The position numbers and the translations under genes were made by a program. Source: Cyclina sinensis (lineage: Eukaryota; Mollusca; Bivalvia; Venerida; Veneridae). Taken from it: a stretch of DNA of 64,000 bases. Where the stretch lies: NCBI GenBank assembly GCA_012932295.1, contig JAAONU010000016.1, forward strand, positions 14,796,111 to 14,860,110, written 5' to 3'. Positions within the stretch are counted from its first letter, which is position 1. Each line of letters begins with the position of its first letter. Positions 10,491-23,290 of the stretch are shown here, in pieces. Below the pieces are notes generated by a model. It was given only the letters and a program-made list of their open reading frames with translations. It had not been told where the DNA came from and did not search any database.

Positions 10491-13400
10491 ACCGGGAGGT
10501 CATGACCAGCCTGCTGAGCTCATAGCTGATAAAAGGTGTATGACTTGTTTAAATTCACATTGCTTTAAGATGAGGAGGGGCTGACCATACGAAATACCAC
10601 CACACTATCTTCTTCTTTACTACTAATAACTCCTTTCATTGCGAGAGATACAGACTTCCCTTTTCGTCTGACATTTAACAGCTAAAAACATGTTTCTACT
10701 GCTTTCTCATTCCTAGCTTTACGGTCAATATCAGATTGCTTTACAAAATTCCATTGTCTTGTCCTCCATGAATTTCTCTTATGAAAGACACATTACTTAT
10801 AAACGTTCGCACTTGCTCGAAGGTATGGTAGTATATTGACACACAGATAGGAAATCTTAGAGTTTAACTTACAGCCACATTGTAAGATGGAATAGATGAA
10901 GCAAATTTGGAAGGCTGTGCAAAGTGTGCTTCAACCTACGAACAGGACCATTACAAACTTTTTGAAATGCGTCATTAACTCTCAGCCAACTACTCCTGAA
11001 ATGTTCAGTACTCTTTATTCAAAGCCGGTTTCATTATCAGCTGGGTGATATTATGGAAATGCGCAACATAGTAATACCGGTCTTAGATGATTACGTTAAA
11101 CATGGGTGTGCATACTGCGTTAGTTTTGTGTAGGTGTTCTTTGGCTTTCTAGCAAGTTGTTGTATTTTCTTTTCCAATTGAATTTAGAATGGCATAGCAT
11201 CTATATTCTACACTTCGATAGGTGTACCACCATCGAAAAAGACAAATTCCTTTAAAATGTGAAAAGCACTTTCTATTATGTGAAGAATCCCATTAAGTAT
11301 AACAAGAGATGTATTTGCAGTTCTAAATAATGTGTCTTGCATTTAGGCCTGACCAATTTATCATTCCTATGAAAAGAGGGAAATTTGATAAAGCCTACTT
11401 GAACGAAAGAATATATAATTATCTGGGGGCGATATCCAAACCTTCTTTTAGTGAAAAACGTTGATATTATGTTGATATTGTGGTTATTAATTATTTTTAT
11501 ATACGTCATTGTACCGCCTGGGATTTAGCAGCACACTCCTTAAAGAGATTGTACGGGCTTAAAACAGCTGATATGTCGTTTTAGTAAGAAAGAATTAGCA
11601 AAAAACAACAACAACATCAGTGTCTAAAGGAATGCATATTTAGTGTATTAAGCATTTGGCACAATTACTGGTGTTCGATAGGAAAATATCGTATATCACG
11701 TGCTTTATTCTTATTCAGTTTAATAAAAGTTGATTTAACTATATCAAAAGAAAACAAAACACTTCAAACAGGCCGGGGTTTCATAAAAAAGATATTTTCC
11801 GTTCTGAATATGTACAATATTCAAAGCTTAATAAAATTGCGTAAGCTTAATGGGACCACACTTATGTTTTTGATATGATTCTGGTGATCAAAGTATTTCT
11901 TGACTGTTTGTGAGCATCAAACTAGAGTGTTTTACATATTATTAATTTAGCTAAATTCATACATTAAAATCGTGATATAACAGTGACAATTACTTTGCCC
12001 ATGTCGTGATTACAGAACGTAAGATTAAATTAATTTTCAAAATATATTTAAAGTCACTCAGGACTTATTCTTTTCTATCAATTCAATATTCATATTTCCA
12101 AAAGAAGCCTTTTATTGGTTACATGTTTGCAGGTCAGATCCTCTGAAAGCTTGAATAATGAGAACAATGTTTTTAACCAATGTGTTGCACGAAATTCTCG
12201 CTTCTGAACCTTTTACATGCAACGTATTTAAGCTTCGATATGAAGGACTTTTTCCAGAATTTGGAAATCACAAATTATTTCAAAATATTTGAAATGCTTC
12301 TGTTCTCAAAACATTTAAGGCAAATAACTGCATACCTTCTGTACTATTTCATTACTCAACTTAGTAAAAAAAGTAGATAGGTCAGGAAAAAGATAATGCT
12401 AACAACGTACTCTTCTTCAGACATATTGTTGCTGTTTGCCATTTATTGACCAAAATTACATATTTATTTTGCATGAATATCAACTGTTTAAATCTTGTTA
12501 AAGGATTGTGCCGCTAAATCCTACGCGGTCTAATGACGTATTTAAAATAATTTATAACCACCATGTCAACGTACGTAGTTTTCCGCTAAAAGTAGGTTTG
12601 AGTATCGTTCCTATAAATATATATTCTTTCGTTGAAGTCTTATCCCTTAGGTCTTATCAACCTTTCCTTTATTCAGAGGAAAGGTAAATTGGTCAGGTCT
12701 AAATGCAGTAAACAACATTCAGAATTGCAATTAGATCTCCTAAAGCATACTTGTTGGCATAAATCACTGACACAAAGTGCCTCACAATTTTAAATGGAAC
12801 TTGACTTTTTCGATGGTGGTCACCTTTCGAAGTGTATAATATTGATGCTACGTAACTGTAAATTCTAGCAGAAAGAAAAACCAGAAACCAGGTTGTTAGA
12901 CGTACCGTGGTGAAGAAAGCAAACAAAATACACCAACTGAAAACATGACGCAGTATGCACACCCATGTTTGATGCAATAATTTAGAACAGATGTGTGTTG
13001 CGCATTTGCCTTAATGTCACAAATTTGCTAATGAAACTGTCTTTGAATATAGAATATTGAACATTTGGACAGCAGTGGGATGAGAGTCAATGACGTATTT
13101 CCAAGATTTTGTACTGGTCCTGTTTGAATGAGGACGCACACATCGCACAGCATTCCAAATTTGCTTCCAATCTGCATTCTTACGGTTTGTCAGTCTGTGA
13201 TATTCACCTTATAACTAGGAATAAAATGCAATTCAAAACATGTTTTCTTAGCTGTTTTAAGACAACACAGGAAGTCTGCACTTCTCGCACTGAAAAGAGA
13301 TATTCTTAGTAAAGGCTCTCATGTTATTTTATACAGTCTGTTCCTCATGTAAGAGTATTATGACTTCTTAATCAGCTAAGAACTCAGCAGGCTGATTATG

Positions 13401-13970
13401 ATTTTGTTGACACTGTTGTGTAATAACCTTGTTATATTGACTGCTATGTTTCACACATCATTTATCCGCGAACGACAGCAGACTGTGTTCTTGTCGATAT
13501 TATGGTGCAGGTATTTGCCTGTTTTTTGTTTGCTTTATGCAAGATCTTGGCATGAACAATAATTTTAGGTGATAATGACAACGGCAGTCAAGTGAAATAA
13601 TGATTCAAGATTTTCAATGAAATCTAAGTGCGTTGAAAAATAGAAAACATCTTGTCTCTTTTATTTTTAGTTTCGTTGAAAATATGAGCAAAAGGTTGCA
13701 TCAGCTTCAAGAACAAAGAACAAAACTCGTTAGATTTAATTTGAAATAAAACAGGAATATATTCTTTTGATTAGAAGAGGAATGGAACCTTTTCTTGTAA
13801 TTTAAAAACGAAAACCCAGTTCACGATCATGAATGCATTTATAAACGCCCTTTAACATGGAAGTGTGCTTACAGGCTGTCGAGCATGGAAAAATCAGAAG
13901 ATGAAATGGAACCACTACAGGAATCAATACAAGGAGACGGCTGTTCTATGGTAGTTGCGAACATGTCATT
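10491..13970. other. Intergenic, nothing recognised
   Basis: About 3.5 kb of AT-rich sequence. The ORFs at 11276-11509, 12180-12380, 12699-12977 and 13109-13309 are short, lack a recognisable domain and lack splice or promoter context. The minus frame 12699-12977 is hydrophobic in its first half, but I found no second copy that supports it. Confidence 0.5.
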
Positions 13971-14309
13971 TCAAACTGTATTTTTAAGTGACATTTGACT
14001 GGAGTGTTTTTGTTTTCTGACATTTTTCACTTCCAAGATAGATACCAACTTTGTTATCACTTGTGACAAAATATTCTCCTTCAGCCAGAATATATTTTGA
14101 AATTGTTTCGTTCGGTAACCTGTTCTACCAATATCCAGTTCAAATTTTCTGTACTTGAAGCATTCTGGAGTGTGATCATTAACCAAATGTCTAATAATTT
14201 CATGATATTGTGAAAACTTCATAATGCAGTAGTAACCCTTGAAGGTATCAATGATGGCGTTGTCTGATTTCAGCGTTGTTAAATTATAATGAATGCATGT
14301 ATAAGACAT
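13971..14309 (-). pseudogene. 112-codon ORF, decayed zinc-finger-like protein
   Basis: The frame starts with an ATG at 14307-14309 and ends TGA at 13971-13973. It has balanced, protein-like composition. Residues 3-27 look like a C2H2 finger that has lost ligands: Cys5 remains, but the expected Cys8 is Tyr and the two His positions are about Asp21/Thr22 and Tyr26. Residues 28-46 look like a second one: Cys28, Lys31, then His41-x4-His46. After it come charged residues FKYRKFELD (51-59) and GYRTKQF (64-70). I do not know the family by name. No intron or promoter is evident, so a processed or transposon-derived relic is as likely as a single-exon gene. The finger interpretation is inference. Confidence 0.35.
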
Positions 14310-15139
14310 TCAAGTGCACAATTGATTGTAGATTTATTTTATTTGCATTATATTATCTTCCAGGTTAAAGAGACTTTTATAATTAATGGGGTATATGAAA
14401 ATCTGTGTTCGTGATTGCAGACTTACTATTATTTTTTAAAGTAACGTTACTTCATACTATGATTAGTATATAGCATGAGAAAGGAGCAGATTACGCCATC
14501 AGTAGTTTTGAAGGACCTAGATGATAGACTACAAAACTGTTGCGACATTTTCGTGTAAAAAACATTGATGCTGACGATTGAAATGCTACAAAAGCTTGAC
14601 ATTCTGGTTCAAAAAGTCTATATTATAGTGTAAATTAGATTGATCGAAAACAAAAGATCACGGTAAACTGCATACATAAAAAAGGCAATATTTACGTCGA
14701 AATACTTTCATTATTTTTTTCACTTGACGGCGGTTGTCATTACTAAAACCCTAAGCAGTTACCCCTTCATTAGTAAGAAACTTTGCAGAAAACGCAAGTT
14801 GAAATCTGTAGTTCAGAATAATTTGAGAGATATAATCAAACTTTATCACTTTTGTATTTCGGATTTGCAAATAAGAAAGAATATTTTCAACCAATTCAAC
14901 AAATGACTAATTCAGTCAAAAATTTGCACACTTTGTGAGCAATTTTACGCTTAAAAGGGCACAGTTTAAACCATAATTTCGGCTTTTTACAACAGAGATT
15001 CACCTAAAACAACTGTTCATGCAATCATCTTTTGGAAAAATATAAAAATCAGGCAAATACTCTCTGGCACCAAAATATCAACATGTACAGGGTCTACTGT
15101 CTTTTACCGATCAACGGCCGTTCGCAAAACCGACTGAAC
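14310..15139. other. Intergenic, nothing recognised
   Basis: AT-rich sequence upstream of the 112-codon frame. No TATA or start context stands out. The 60-codon ORF at 14724-14906 is taken as chance. Confidence 0.5.
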
Positions 15140-15540
15140 GGTGTGTGTCAGGTCTTTGGAAATCAGACTTTACCTTTCCTGTCTCCCCTCTTTCAGTAAA
15201 AAAGAACACTTGAAAACATTATCGCATTCTTTGTGATTCGCAGATTTTTTACGTCAATATCATTGTCTCGCAAAAAAAATAAATAAAACCAGGTCATTTT
15301 ATGGTTTTCAATTGCATAATTGCATACACAACGTACTTATTAATTACATTTTCCCCTGAACGGAATCGTCTGTTATCCTTTTAATTGTTCATAATAGCGT
15401 AATTAATTCATTAATTATTTAGATTACATTGCCGTGGGCGAGGTTAACTTTAAAATCATTGCTTTTCCTGAATGACAGTTTTGGGAATGATTTAAGATAT
15501 AATTAATTTGCCCATCCAGCAAAATCAAAAAACTAACTTC
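15140..15540 (+). repeat. Module Q copy, inverted relative to 10060-10490
   Basis: Carries the module in the same orientation as at 18.2, 22.1 and 38.4 kb. The stretch ttaattacattttcccctgaacg corresponds to the cattcatacctttccttaatgg part, and the stretch ending agattacattgccgtgggcgagg to the cattgaatcgcctggagag part. It is the most diverged forward copy and does not keep an open frame. Confidence 0.5.
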
Positions 15541-16019
15541 TGTTTGCAGCGAAGTTAATATCGGTATTTATACAAGTACAACGTATCAATGTAACCTGTC
15601 TTTGTAGGAGGAAAATTAATCCAAATTACAGACATTTTGGTCTCAAAAGTTTACGCCAATGAGTGTCCCGCGTCTAAATGTCTTCTGAAAAGATACTCAG
15701 CTTTGGCAGGGATTGCATAGGTAAACTTCGTACGGTGGAGTTGTTGGTTATTTCAAACGGAGGTGTTTGATAATAGGTCATAATGCACACACGAGTTTGT
15801 ATTCGATACTCATTTACTTAACAATAACAATTTTGCCTCTAATTTCATTCTTCGCGTCATTTTATACTTTATCCCACTTTGCAAGTAATGATTGTCAAAT
15901 ATATTCAATCGACTTACTTACATCAAATGCAATTAATCCATTTCAGATAGTTATGATTATATAGGACTAGTCTTGTGCTTTCTGCAGAATAAGAAATTAG
16001 TTTTTACCTTTAGTCATTT
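15541..16019. other. Intergenic, nothing recognised
   Basis: AT-rich link between the inverted copy and duplication segment A. The 65-codon frame 15767-15964 is hydrophobic but unsupported. Confidence 0.45.
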
Positions 16020-18169
16020 ATTGTTACCTTAAAATATGACGGAAACATTGAGATTATTATTGCCAGTTGCTTTTTTGTGACTGCTAACGTTTAACATACA
16101 GAAAAATGTCTCTATCCATTTTTGAATTTTCTTTTTTTTCAGGTCGTCCAGTGCATTTTTTCAAGTAAGACCCACACACCTTTTTACAATATCAATTAAA
16201 CAGAAAGGTTCATTCAAAGGACACTAAACCATTAATATTGTACTGAAGACAGTTCAATAGCTATAAATGGAACGCGAAATTAATGCTATCAAGTAAATGG
16301 GTTTAAAAAAACAGGGAAAACTATTCCTTTTATTACTTCGCTTTGAATCTGTCTCATTTTTGTAGACTAGGTTCATACGACAAGGACACTGTAAGAATAG
16401 GTTTTCTGTTCATATTAAAAGTCATGACAATGAGGTAATCATCATCTGATACCGGTGTGATTGCGTAGGCTTGCAGCTTACTTAACAAACCCTTTTTCAA
16501 GACAGGTACTAGTTCCTCATCTCTCAGTAAGAAGCTTAAATCTTCTACTCCCCATTCGATGATTTGTTAACAGGTTTATTAATGTTAATGGTGACTTTGA
16601 ATGGTAGACATTCTTTTTTATTTTGTTTCATATTTTAAGGTATCAGATTCCTAATACAAACTACCTCCGCTCTGAAGAGTATTCAATTCCATTAATTTCT
16701 ATAGGATTGAGACATTTTCACTGAAGGACATGGGTTCAAACCTCACTCAAGCCAATTTTGTTTTCTCTAGGTTTTGGGAGTTTTACATTGTTATGGTTTA
16801 ACATCTGTTATTTTTATAAAATTTAAATTCAATTTCTGTCGTTTAAAATATATTTCAATTGTTACAAAGCTTTTCATCCTTGTAAATTGCTGAAAATTGG
16901 TTATCTCTGATTTCAGTTATTTACTTCTCCAAAACAAGACGGTGAAATGTTTTATATTTTGCCTATTTGTTCAGAATAGTACATGGATAAAAATAATTGT
17001 AGCTAATTTGAAGCGCCGAAGATTTATTTCGAAGTTTACGTTGATAACACCCCCTCATAGTGAAGTGGGTGGAGTAAATTCATGTCATGTTTAAAATCAT
17101 ATTTCTTTTCTTCTCACTTTCGGCTTTTCATTTTGTTTGCTTTTTGTCAGAAGTCAGTAGGTCTTGTTAAGGTGAATGATTACATACCAAGTAACATTTG
17201 TTTTTATGGTCAGTCATAGAAAAAAAACATTTTGTCATTGCTATGATAATTCTTCAAAAAAAGAGGATGGATTTGTAATCTAAAAAAGGCCTGGTTATTG
17301 TGACAATGTTTTGCATTTTATTATATAGAACATACGGGGAAGAAATGTATTTACGTCATTTATACTTTGAAAAAATTCTTTTATGGGGTAAACTTATTTT
17401 TAACTGAAACATTTAAGTAATCAGTCCGCACCCCACGTTTCCAGTATTGACATTTCAATATATAATAAAGTTTCTAATTATAATTCCTTTTTATTTGTTG
17501 CTTTTGTAAAGATTTAGAGGGCCAGACGACTTTATTATAACCCAAACATTTAGCAAATTTTGTTTCAACATTTACTTTATTTTCCTTATACGTAATCACA
17601 CCCGTATTATATGACCCGACATCCCCAATTACTTTTCATTCATTTTCAACCATAGTTTTATAAGATTTCCCACCATACCTCTTCATCATGAAACACAAAA
17701 CAACTCCTTCTCTCTACACCTTCGTCAATTGCACATTTTTTGTTACTCTCTAGTGTTCGTTTGGGGAGCATTAATCGTTTCCAACAATATTCTTTTCCTT
17801 GCTAAATTGAGCCATTCCTTTATTAATCTGCACCTATGTTTGCTTTGGTAACTGTCGCAAGTTTCTGACAACACACTTTAAAGATCTTGCAACGGTCTTT
17901 TTGTTAGTATAATTATAATGGACGCGTTCACAGCAGATTGGATCATTCGGTTGAGTACAGTAAGAATGTCTTCCAGATATGAGACCATCTTGGGCTTAAC
18001 TTATAATGAAATAGCTCTCTAGAATCACAAAAATGCATTGAAAAATAATATTGTCAACTCAATACGACTTAATTTACGTGTTGCATTGTTTATTGCTATT
18101 ATTGTAGAAGGTATTTATATCATCTACATTCTGAAAATCAGAGTTGTTAATGCTTTTCTGACAGTAAAT

Positions 18170-18390
18170 TTCCGTTTGAATAGCAGACTTGCATGATAAG
18201 TTTTTTTAAAGCATTCATACCTTTCCTTAATGGCATCGCCTGGTATCCTGAAATCTCGCACGCCAGGCAATATTCATTCATTACCTTCATTGAATCGCCT
18301 GGAGAGATGTGTGCCCTACAACAAGCGCTTTCATGAATGGAAATATCGGAATCACAGACGCTCACTTCAGTGAATGCTAACAGAGTAAGT
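18170..18390 (+). pseudogene. Module Q copy A: exon-like block with splice-donor-like end
   Basis: On the plus strand one frame reads FIPFLNGIAWYPEI and then YSFITFIESPGEMCALQQ before a stop. In the next frame the sequence continues FMNGNIGITDAHFSEC. The block ends ctaacaga|gtaagtag at 18377-18392, which looks like a 5' splice site. The B copy at 22110-22320 keeps the same two halves in a different frame relation (TFIPFPNGFGMYPDNR, then FINGNIGITDTHFSEC) and has the same donor-like end. The pattern suggests a coding exon that was duplicated and then decayed. Family unknown. The minus-strand 72-codon frame here is the reverse reading of the same DNA. Confidence 0.35.
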
Positions 18391-18567
18391 AGATTGTTTT
18401 AACAACATGCCCATCCTTTATCATTCTTAACAACAGATTGCTATTTTCTATATATCGATGTTTCGTACAAATACTAAATATCTGTCTCTAGAATAAATCC
18501 AATTCGACAAATTAGAGGTTTGGTTTTTGTGCTGTTTGAAGTAATACATAATAAAGGAGCCACATTA

Positions 18568-18760
18568 GTTTAAATATATTTATTGTACATCAATAAGGCA
18601 ACAAGTTCTTGCAACTTCTATTATTGCCACTCAATGACTACTTCCTAGGTTCAACAAGTACTGGCTAGGTGTGGAATTCATAAAGTCACTGGCGATTTCC
18701 CAACTCTGCTCGGAATTAAACCACAGACAACTGAATTTGGAGTCTGGTACTTTACCCATC
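18568..18760 (-). mobile_element. Degenerate tRNA-derived SINE-like copy
   Basis: Corresponds to 22712-22912 through the gttcttgcaactt string, gtactggc, aaagtcactgg, gaatttggagtctgg and ctttacccatcg. The tRNA-like head is more decayed here. It occupies the same place within segment A as its partner does in segment B. Confidence 0.5.
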
Positions 18761-18960
18761 GATTGCTTTTTCTCAAATTTCTATTATTCTAACGCATTTT
18801 AACTTGAGAAGGGTACTTTCATACTGGAAACATAAATTTTTAGAAGTACAGTTGATTCCGCGATAATTGTGCCATTACTTTGCTAATGATGAAACTTGTT
18901 ATAGACCAAAGTCGACATTGACGTTTCCAACAAATAATATAACTCCCGTTTAAAGTCGCA

Positions 18961-20089
18961 GGGAACAATGTATACAATGTTTGCTTGATTTCTATAACTA
19001 AATCCATTTTCTTGAATTGAATATTCTAGCGTTTCACATGCCATATGAAAACATGGTTCATTTCGACTTTACATGACATCGCTAAGAGCGAGCGGTGACC
19101 TATAGATTCTACTTTCTTTTGAAAAATTGATCTCAGCAGTAATTAATTTATCTGAACAATGATGAAATGGTTTGAAATTGACACGAATTACGTACAATTA
19201 AGACGCTACCTGTCCATAATGAATATTTTACCAATATAGTCATGTTGATGCCGCTAAATGTATAGTAAGCATCGTCATCGCCATTGCCATTGAAGGATGT
19301 ATGAATGATTATTTCAGCTCTCGGAACGCTTCCAAAAATCAAAGCGCTGAAGCACTGGGCGGCGGGAACTGATATAGCAATGTCTTCAGCCTTGAGTTCA
19401 ACCTTGTTAAAATCCTCTTGCTTCTCAAAGAAAGAATGTACTATTTAAATGGGATGACACTGAATGACAATATACAAACCAGCTGAAAAATTTGTCTCTC
19501 AAAAGTAATGAAAAAAATTGTATGAAATACGAGTACTATTTTTCAGGATATGATCAAAACCGACGAGAAGTGATATCGGTACTTGATATATAGTCACAAT
19601 TATTCAGAAGATTTTATGACAGAATCACACAAATAAGGTGGATGAAGAATTAGTTTGTCCGGTTTAAGTTGTCAATACCTTTTTGTCTTAAAGACTGGTG
19701 AAAAAATGAATAGTTTCTGTAATTGTAAGTGAATTCAGCTAAAATCATCAATACTTATATGTTGAAGCACAAATTCTGTAGACTGTTAACTGTAAAGAAA
19801 AAAATTAATCAGATATCTTTTTTTTAAATGTTGAACTTCAAACAGAAATCGGCTGTCCTTAACAACACTATGAAAAGTGTAAAAATATAATAACCACCAT
19901 CCACTGTTAAATCAGGAAGTTTTGATATATATATATATATACTGTTTGCTATGAACTGATAACAGATTGTGAAGTTTGGTCTTTTTGTGCATTTTAGTAT
20001 ACTCATCAAAAAGCACATGTGTCAGATCAAAAATAGTACAGAAATAAGAAAGTAGAAATAAGAAATAAGAAAGTATCTTTTACCCTTAG
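18961..20089. other. Link between segments A and B
   Basis: AT-rich, with a short (AT)n at 19926-19942. No gene recognised; the minus frames at 19148-19342 and 19824-20018 have no supporting context. Confidence 0.45.
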
Positions 20090-20292
20090 TCAGAAAGTTG
20101 ACAAATATGACAAAAACATTTTGATAATGATTAGCAGTTAATTTTTCTGTGATTGCTTACGTTTCACTTATTCTAAATTCATTAAGGAAAAATGTTTTTT
20201 TTTATTTTATTTTATCTTTATTTGCATAAGGTTATTCGGAACACCTTTTCAAGCTGATTACCTTCGCATTATTTCCTTACAATATCAATTGT

Positions 20293-20390
20293 ATAGAAAA
20301 AAACACATAAGGGACATTTTACCATTAATATTATGCCCGAGATAGAAAAAAACACATAAGGGACATTTTACCATTAATATTATGCCCGAG
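20293..20390. repeat. Perfect 49-bp tandem duplication
   Basis: A 49-bp unit (20293-20341) is repeated without a difference at 20342-20390. Segment A has the sequence only once, near 16200-16260. The duplication is therefore recent compared with the A/B split. Confidence 0.9.
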
Positions 20391-21608
20391 ATAGAAAAAA
20401 AAAATTAATTAATCGCGAAAAAGTGCTATTTAACGAGAGGTTTTCTTAACAAAGGCATACTCCTTTAATCATTTGTCTCTGAACCTGTCTTATTTTAATA
20501 CACTAGGTCAAAACGGAAAAGAAACAGTGAGGATAGGCTGCTATTCATCTTAAAAGTCTATAAGTAACCTTCATCTGACATAAGCATGACCATTTGCGCT
20601 TGCAGCCTACTTAACAAACCTTTTTCCCAAGACAGTAATTAGTTTTATTTCCCTCTTTAAAAAGCTTTGAACACCCTCGGCTGTTCCTATTTGATGATCT
20701 TGTTAACGGGTTAATAAATGTTTATGATGACTTTGAATGGCTTCTAATGCCTTGTAATTAAGTTATTGATAAATACATTCAAAGCAAATTTTTGTCAATT
20801 AATACATATAAATGCAAAGTAATATAGGAATTTTTATGCAAAAGTTGATTTTTAATTAATCAATACAGAAAATGACCATTTTAAATCACAGTGCTAACTA
20901 TTAGGTATTTTAATAAAAAAAACTAAAGATGGATCAGCTTCATCACAATGGTTTGAGTTTTTATCAAGGTACACAGTTTTTGCTTTAAAAGTATTTGAAC
21001 CTGAAAGAATGTGTTTTCATAGCATGTGTTGGCTCAAAACTACAGCATTGTAATATCTTCAGTTCAATGTGAAGGGACTTCGGCACGACTCGTGGGTACA
21101 TATTTCAAAAGAAGTAGTACGGTCTTAAACTCACTTGCAATTAAATAAACCAACCAAAACGGCCTATTTTCTATCATAAGTTCTGTCCTGTACATATAAG
21201 GTTATTTTCGCCACTTATCCGTTCATGATTTGATTTTAATCAGAATATAAAATCAGCAAATACGAGGACTGTAATATTCAAACTCAGATACTTCTTACTA
21301 CAGCTTGATGCGCATGTTTCGTTTAATTGCCAATTAGAAATAATAATCTAAAGAGAGAAATTATGAAATCAAGTTTAAGGAAATACATTATCCTTGGTTG
21401 ATAGATAAACAATTTCATGAAACGTGTTATTTATTACTATTAGTGTGTTAAAAATACTTAAAGCAGAGAAAAGGCGACATCGATGTTTCAAAAACAAAAT
21501 ATTACCTCAACATCAAAGTCAGAAGAATCAGTGAAATAAATAATTTGCTTTACTTTCAGTCCTTTTTTCAACCTTATACAGAATATTTAGGACACACTTT
21601 ACCTACTC

Positions 21609-21690
21609 AGATCAGTATGTTAGTAACGTAAACACAGACCAGTATGTTAGTAACGTAAACACAGATCAGTATGTTAGTAACGTAAACACA
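21609..21690. repeat. 27-bp tandem repeat, three copies
   Basis: Units cagtatgttagtaacgtaaa plus 7 bp start at 21613, 21640 and 21667, nearly identical (one acc/atc difference). Confidence 0.9.
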
Positions 21691-22109
21691 AGTCATTTCC
21701 TATTCCTTGTCTAAAGAGTGTTTCCTTTATTTTTCTATACAAATGATGTTTTTGCTTTGGTAATAGTCGCAATTTTACTAATAACATATTTAAGACATCT
21801 TGTAAGCATATTTGTACGTGGACGCATTCACAGCAGATAAGGTTATTTACAACGAGTACAGTAAGAATGACTACCGGATATGATGAAGACCATCTGGGGC
21901 AGAGACGTTTTGTGTATATTTAAAAAAAATATATAAATCAAATTGCTCTCTAGAATTTCTAAATGCGCCGGAAAGTCATTTTGTCACCAGATTACGACTT
22001 AGTACCTGTTGTATTGATAATTGTTGGTATAGCAGAGGGTATTTATATCATTTACATTCTAAAAAACAGAACTGTTAATACACGTCTGACAATTAACGTC
22101 CGCTTATAT

Positions 22110-22320
22110 TGCTGACTTGCATGTTAAGGCTTTCAATACATTCATACCCTTCCCTAATGGCTTCGGCATGTATCCTGATAATCGTCTCTCACGCCAGTCA
22201 ATATTCATTCATCACTTTCATTGCATTGCTTTGAGAGATGTGTACCCTACAACAAGCGCTTTCATTAATGGAAATATTGGAATCACAGACACTCACTTCA
22301 GTGAATGTTAACAGAGTAAG
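22110..22320 (+). pseudogene. Module Q copy B: exon-like block
   Basis: A 64-codon frame (22117-22311) reads TFIPFPNGFGMYPDNRLSRQ and later AFINGNIGITDTHFSEC, then TAA. It aligns with copy A, but the central part is shifted by indels. The donor-like acagagtaagtag follows at 22311-22323, as in copy A. A third fragment of the core, reading VNGNIGIRNQRR, starts at 22451. Product unknown; probably a relic exon. Confidence 0.35.
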
Positions 22321-22711
22321 TAGATTGTTTTAATAACATGCCCATCCTTCACCATTCTTAACAACAGACTGCTAATTTCTATAGCAAGTTAAGCTTATAT
22401 CGATGCCTGGTACAAATACCAAATATCAATCTCTCGAATAAATCTCTTTAGTGAATGGAAATATTGGGATCAGGAATCAAAGACGCTCCCTTCAGTGGAT
22501 ACCCAAAGTAGAAGTACACTGTATTAATAACTTGTCTATCCTTTACCATTCTAAGAAAAAGGTACTACTTTCTATGTGCACCGAAGCCTATATTGATGCT
22601 TTATACAGATACCAAATTTCGAAGCTCAGTCTCTGCAATAAATACGACTCGATTACAGTGAAAGGTTTCGCTTTTTTGTGTCTGAAGTACAGCACAATGA
22701 AGAAGCCAGTT

Positions 22712-22912
22712 GAATTAAAACATATTTATTGTGCATCATGTTCTTGCAACTTTTATGATTTCCACTCCATGTCTTCTTCCTGGGTTCAGCCAGTACTGCC
22801 AGCAAAGGTGTGGTATTTAGAAAGTCACTGGAGACTCTCACCACTGCAAGGAATCGAATCAGCGACTTCCGCATTTGGAGTCCGGCGCTTTACCCCTGAA
22901 CCACCGTTCCTC
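22712..22912 (-). mobile_element. tRNA-derived SINE
   Basis: Read on the minus strand from about 22910, the head is tRNA-like: ggttcaggggtaaagcgcc resembles an internal A-box region, then gactccaaatg is like an anticodon arm, and ctgattcgattcc at 22852-22864 matches the B-box consensus. The body runs to gttgcaagaacatgatgcac and an aataaatatg tail near 22715. Length is ~200 bp. A second, older copy lies at the equivalent place in segment A. The 162-codon plus ORF (22451-22939) and the 73-codon minus ORF cross this SINE and are not genes. Confidence 0.7.
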
Positions 22913-23290
22913 AAATCTCAATTATTTGAATGCATTTAACCTGAGAAGGGCACTTCCGTAACATTTGCTAGTGACGTTTCCCTTGCTGTTGCGAGATGAT
23001 CTTCAACCTCGCATACTACTTCATGCATTGCTTTTTGTTCTCTTTAAAGCCACGAGATTTTTATGTCAAAACCCTTTTTTCGTCACTAATTAAGTTTGCG
23101 CAACTCTCAATAATTTTCATGAATGGAGAAATTGGAAATAAATACTAAGGAGTACAGCTGACGCTGCGATAGTTTTTTCCATCATCACCAAAGCTTGTTT
23201 TAGACCAAACGTCGATAATGATGTTTCCAACGAATATTAGATCTCTTGTCTAAATTTCCAGGGAACAATGAATATAATATTTGCTTTTTT

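Larger units (their letters stand above)
16020..18960 (+). repeat. Segmental duplication, segment A
   Basis: Collinear with segment B (20090-23290) at an offset of about 4.0-4.3 kb. Paired landmarks include ccattaatatt at 16230 and 20320, gcttgcagc(t/c)tacttaacaaacc at 16470 and 20600, ttgttaac(a/g)ggtt near 16566 and 20700, module Q at 18170 and 22110, a SINE-like copy at 18568 and 22712, and gaccaaa(g/c)...tttccaac(a/g)aata near 18905 and 23214. Identity is only moderate, with many small indels, so the duplication is old. No intact gene lies in it. Confidence 0.7.
20090..23290 (+). repeat. Segmental duplication, segment B
   Basis: Partner of segment A. Its last part (about 22920-23290) also matches 35885-36290 (aacttgagaag(g/t)gcactt, ccttgctgttgc, gtttgcgcaac, ctg(a/c)g(a/t)tagtt), so at least three copies of that part exist. 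It contains the 49-bp and 27-bp tandem duplications, module Q copy B, another core copy at 22451 and the SINE-like element. No intact gene. Confidence 0.7.

Noticed and set aside
22849..22910. Possible functional tRNA gene
   Set aside because: Internal A/B boxes are recognisable, but the acceptor stem does not pair and a SINE body follows.
22451..22939. 162-codon plus ORF, the longest in the window
   Set aside because: Its second half is the reverse strand of a tRNA-derived SINE and its first part a decayed module copy; no domain and no splice support.
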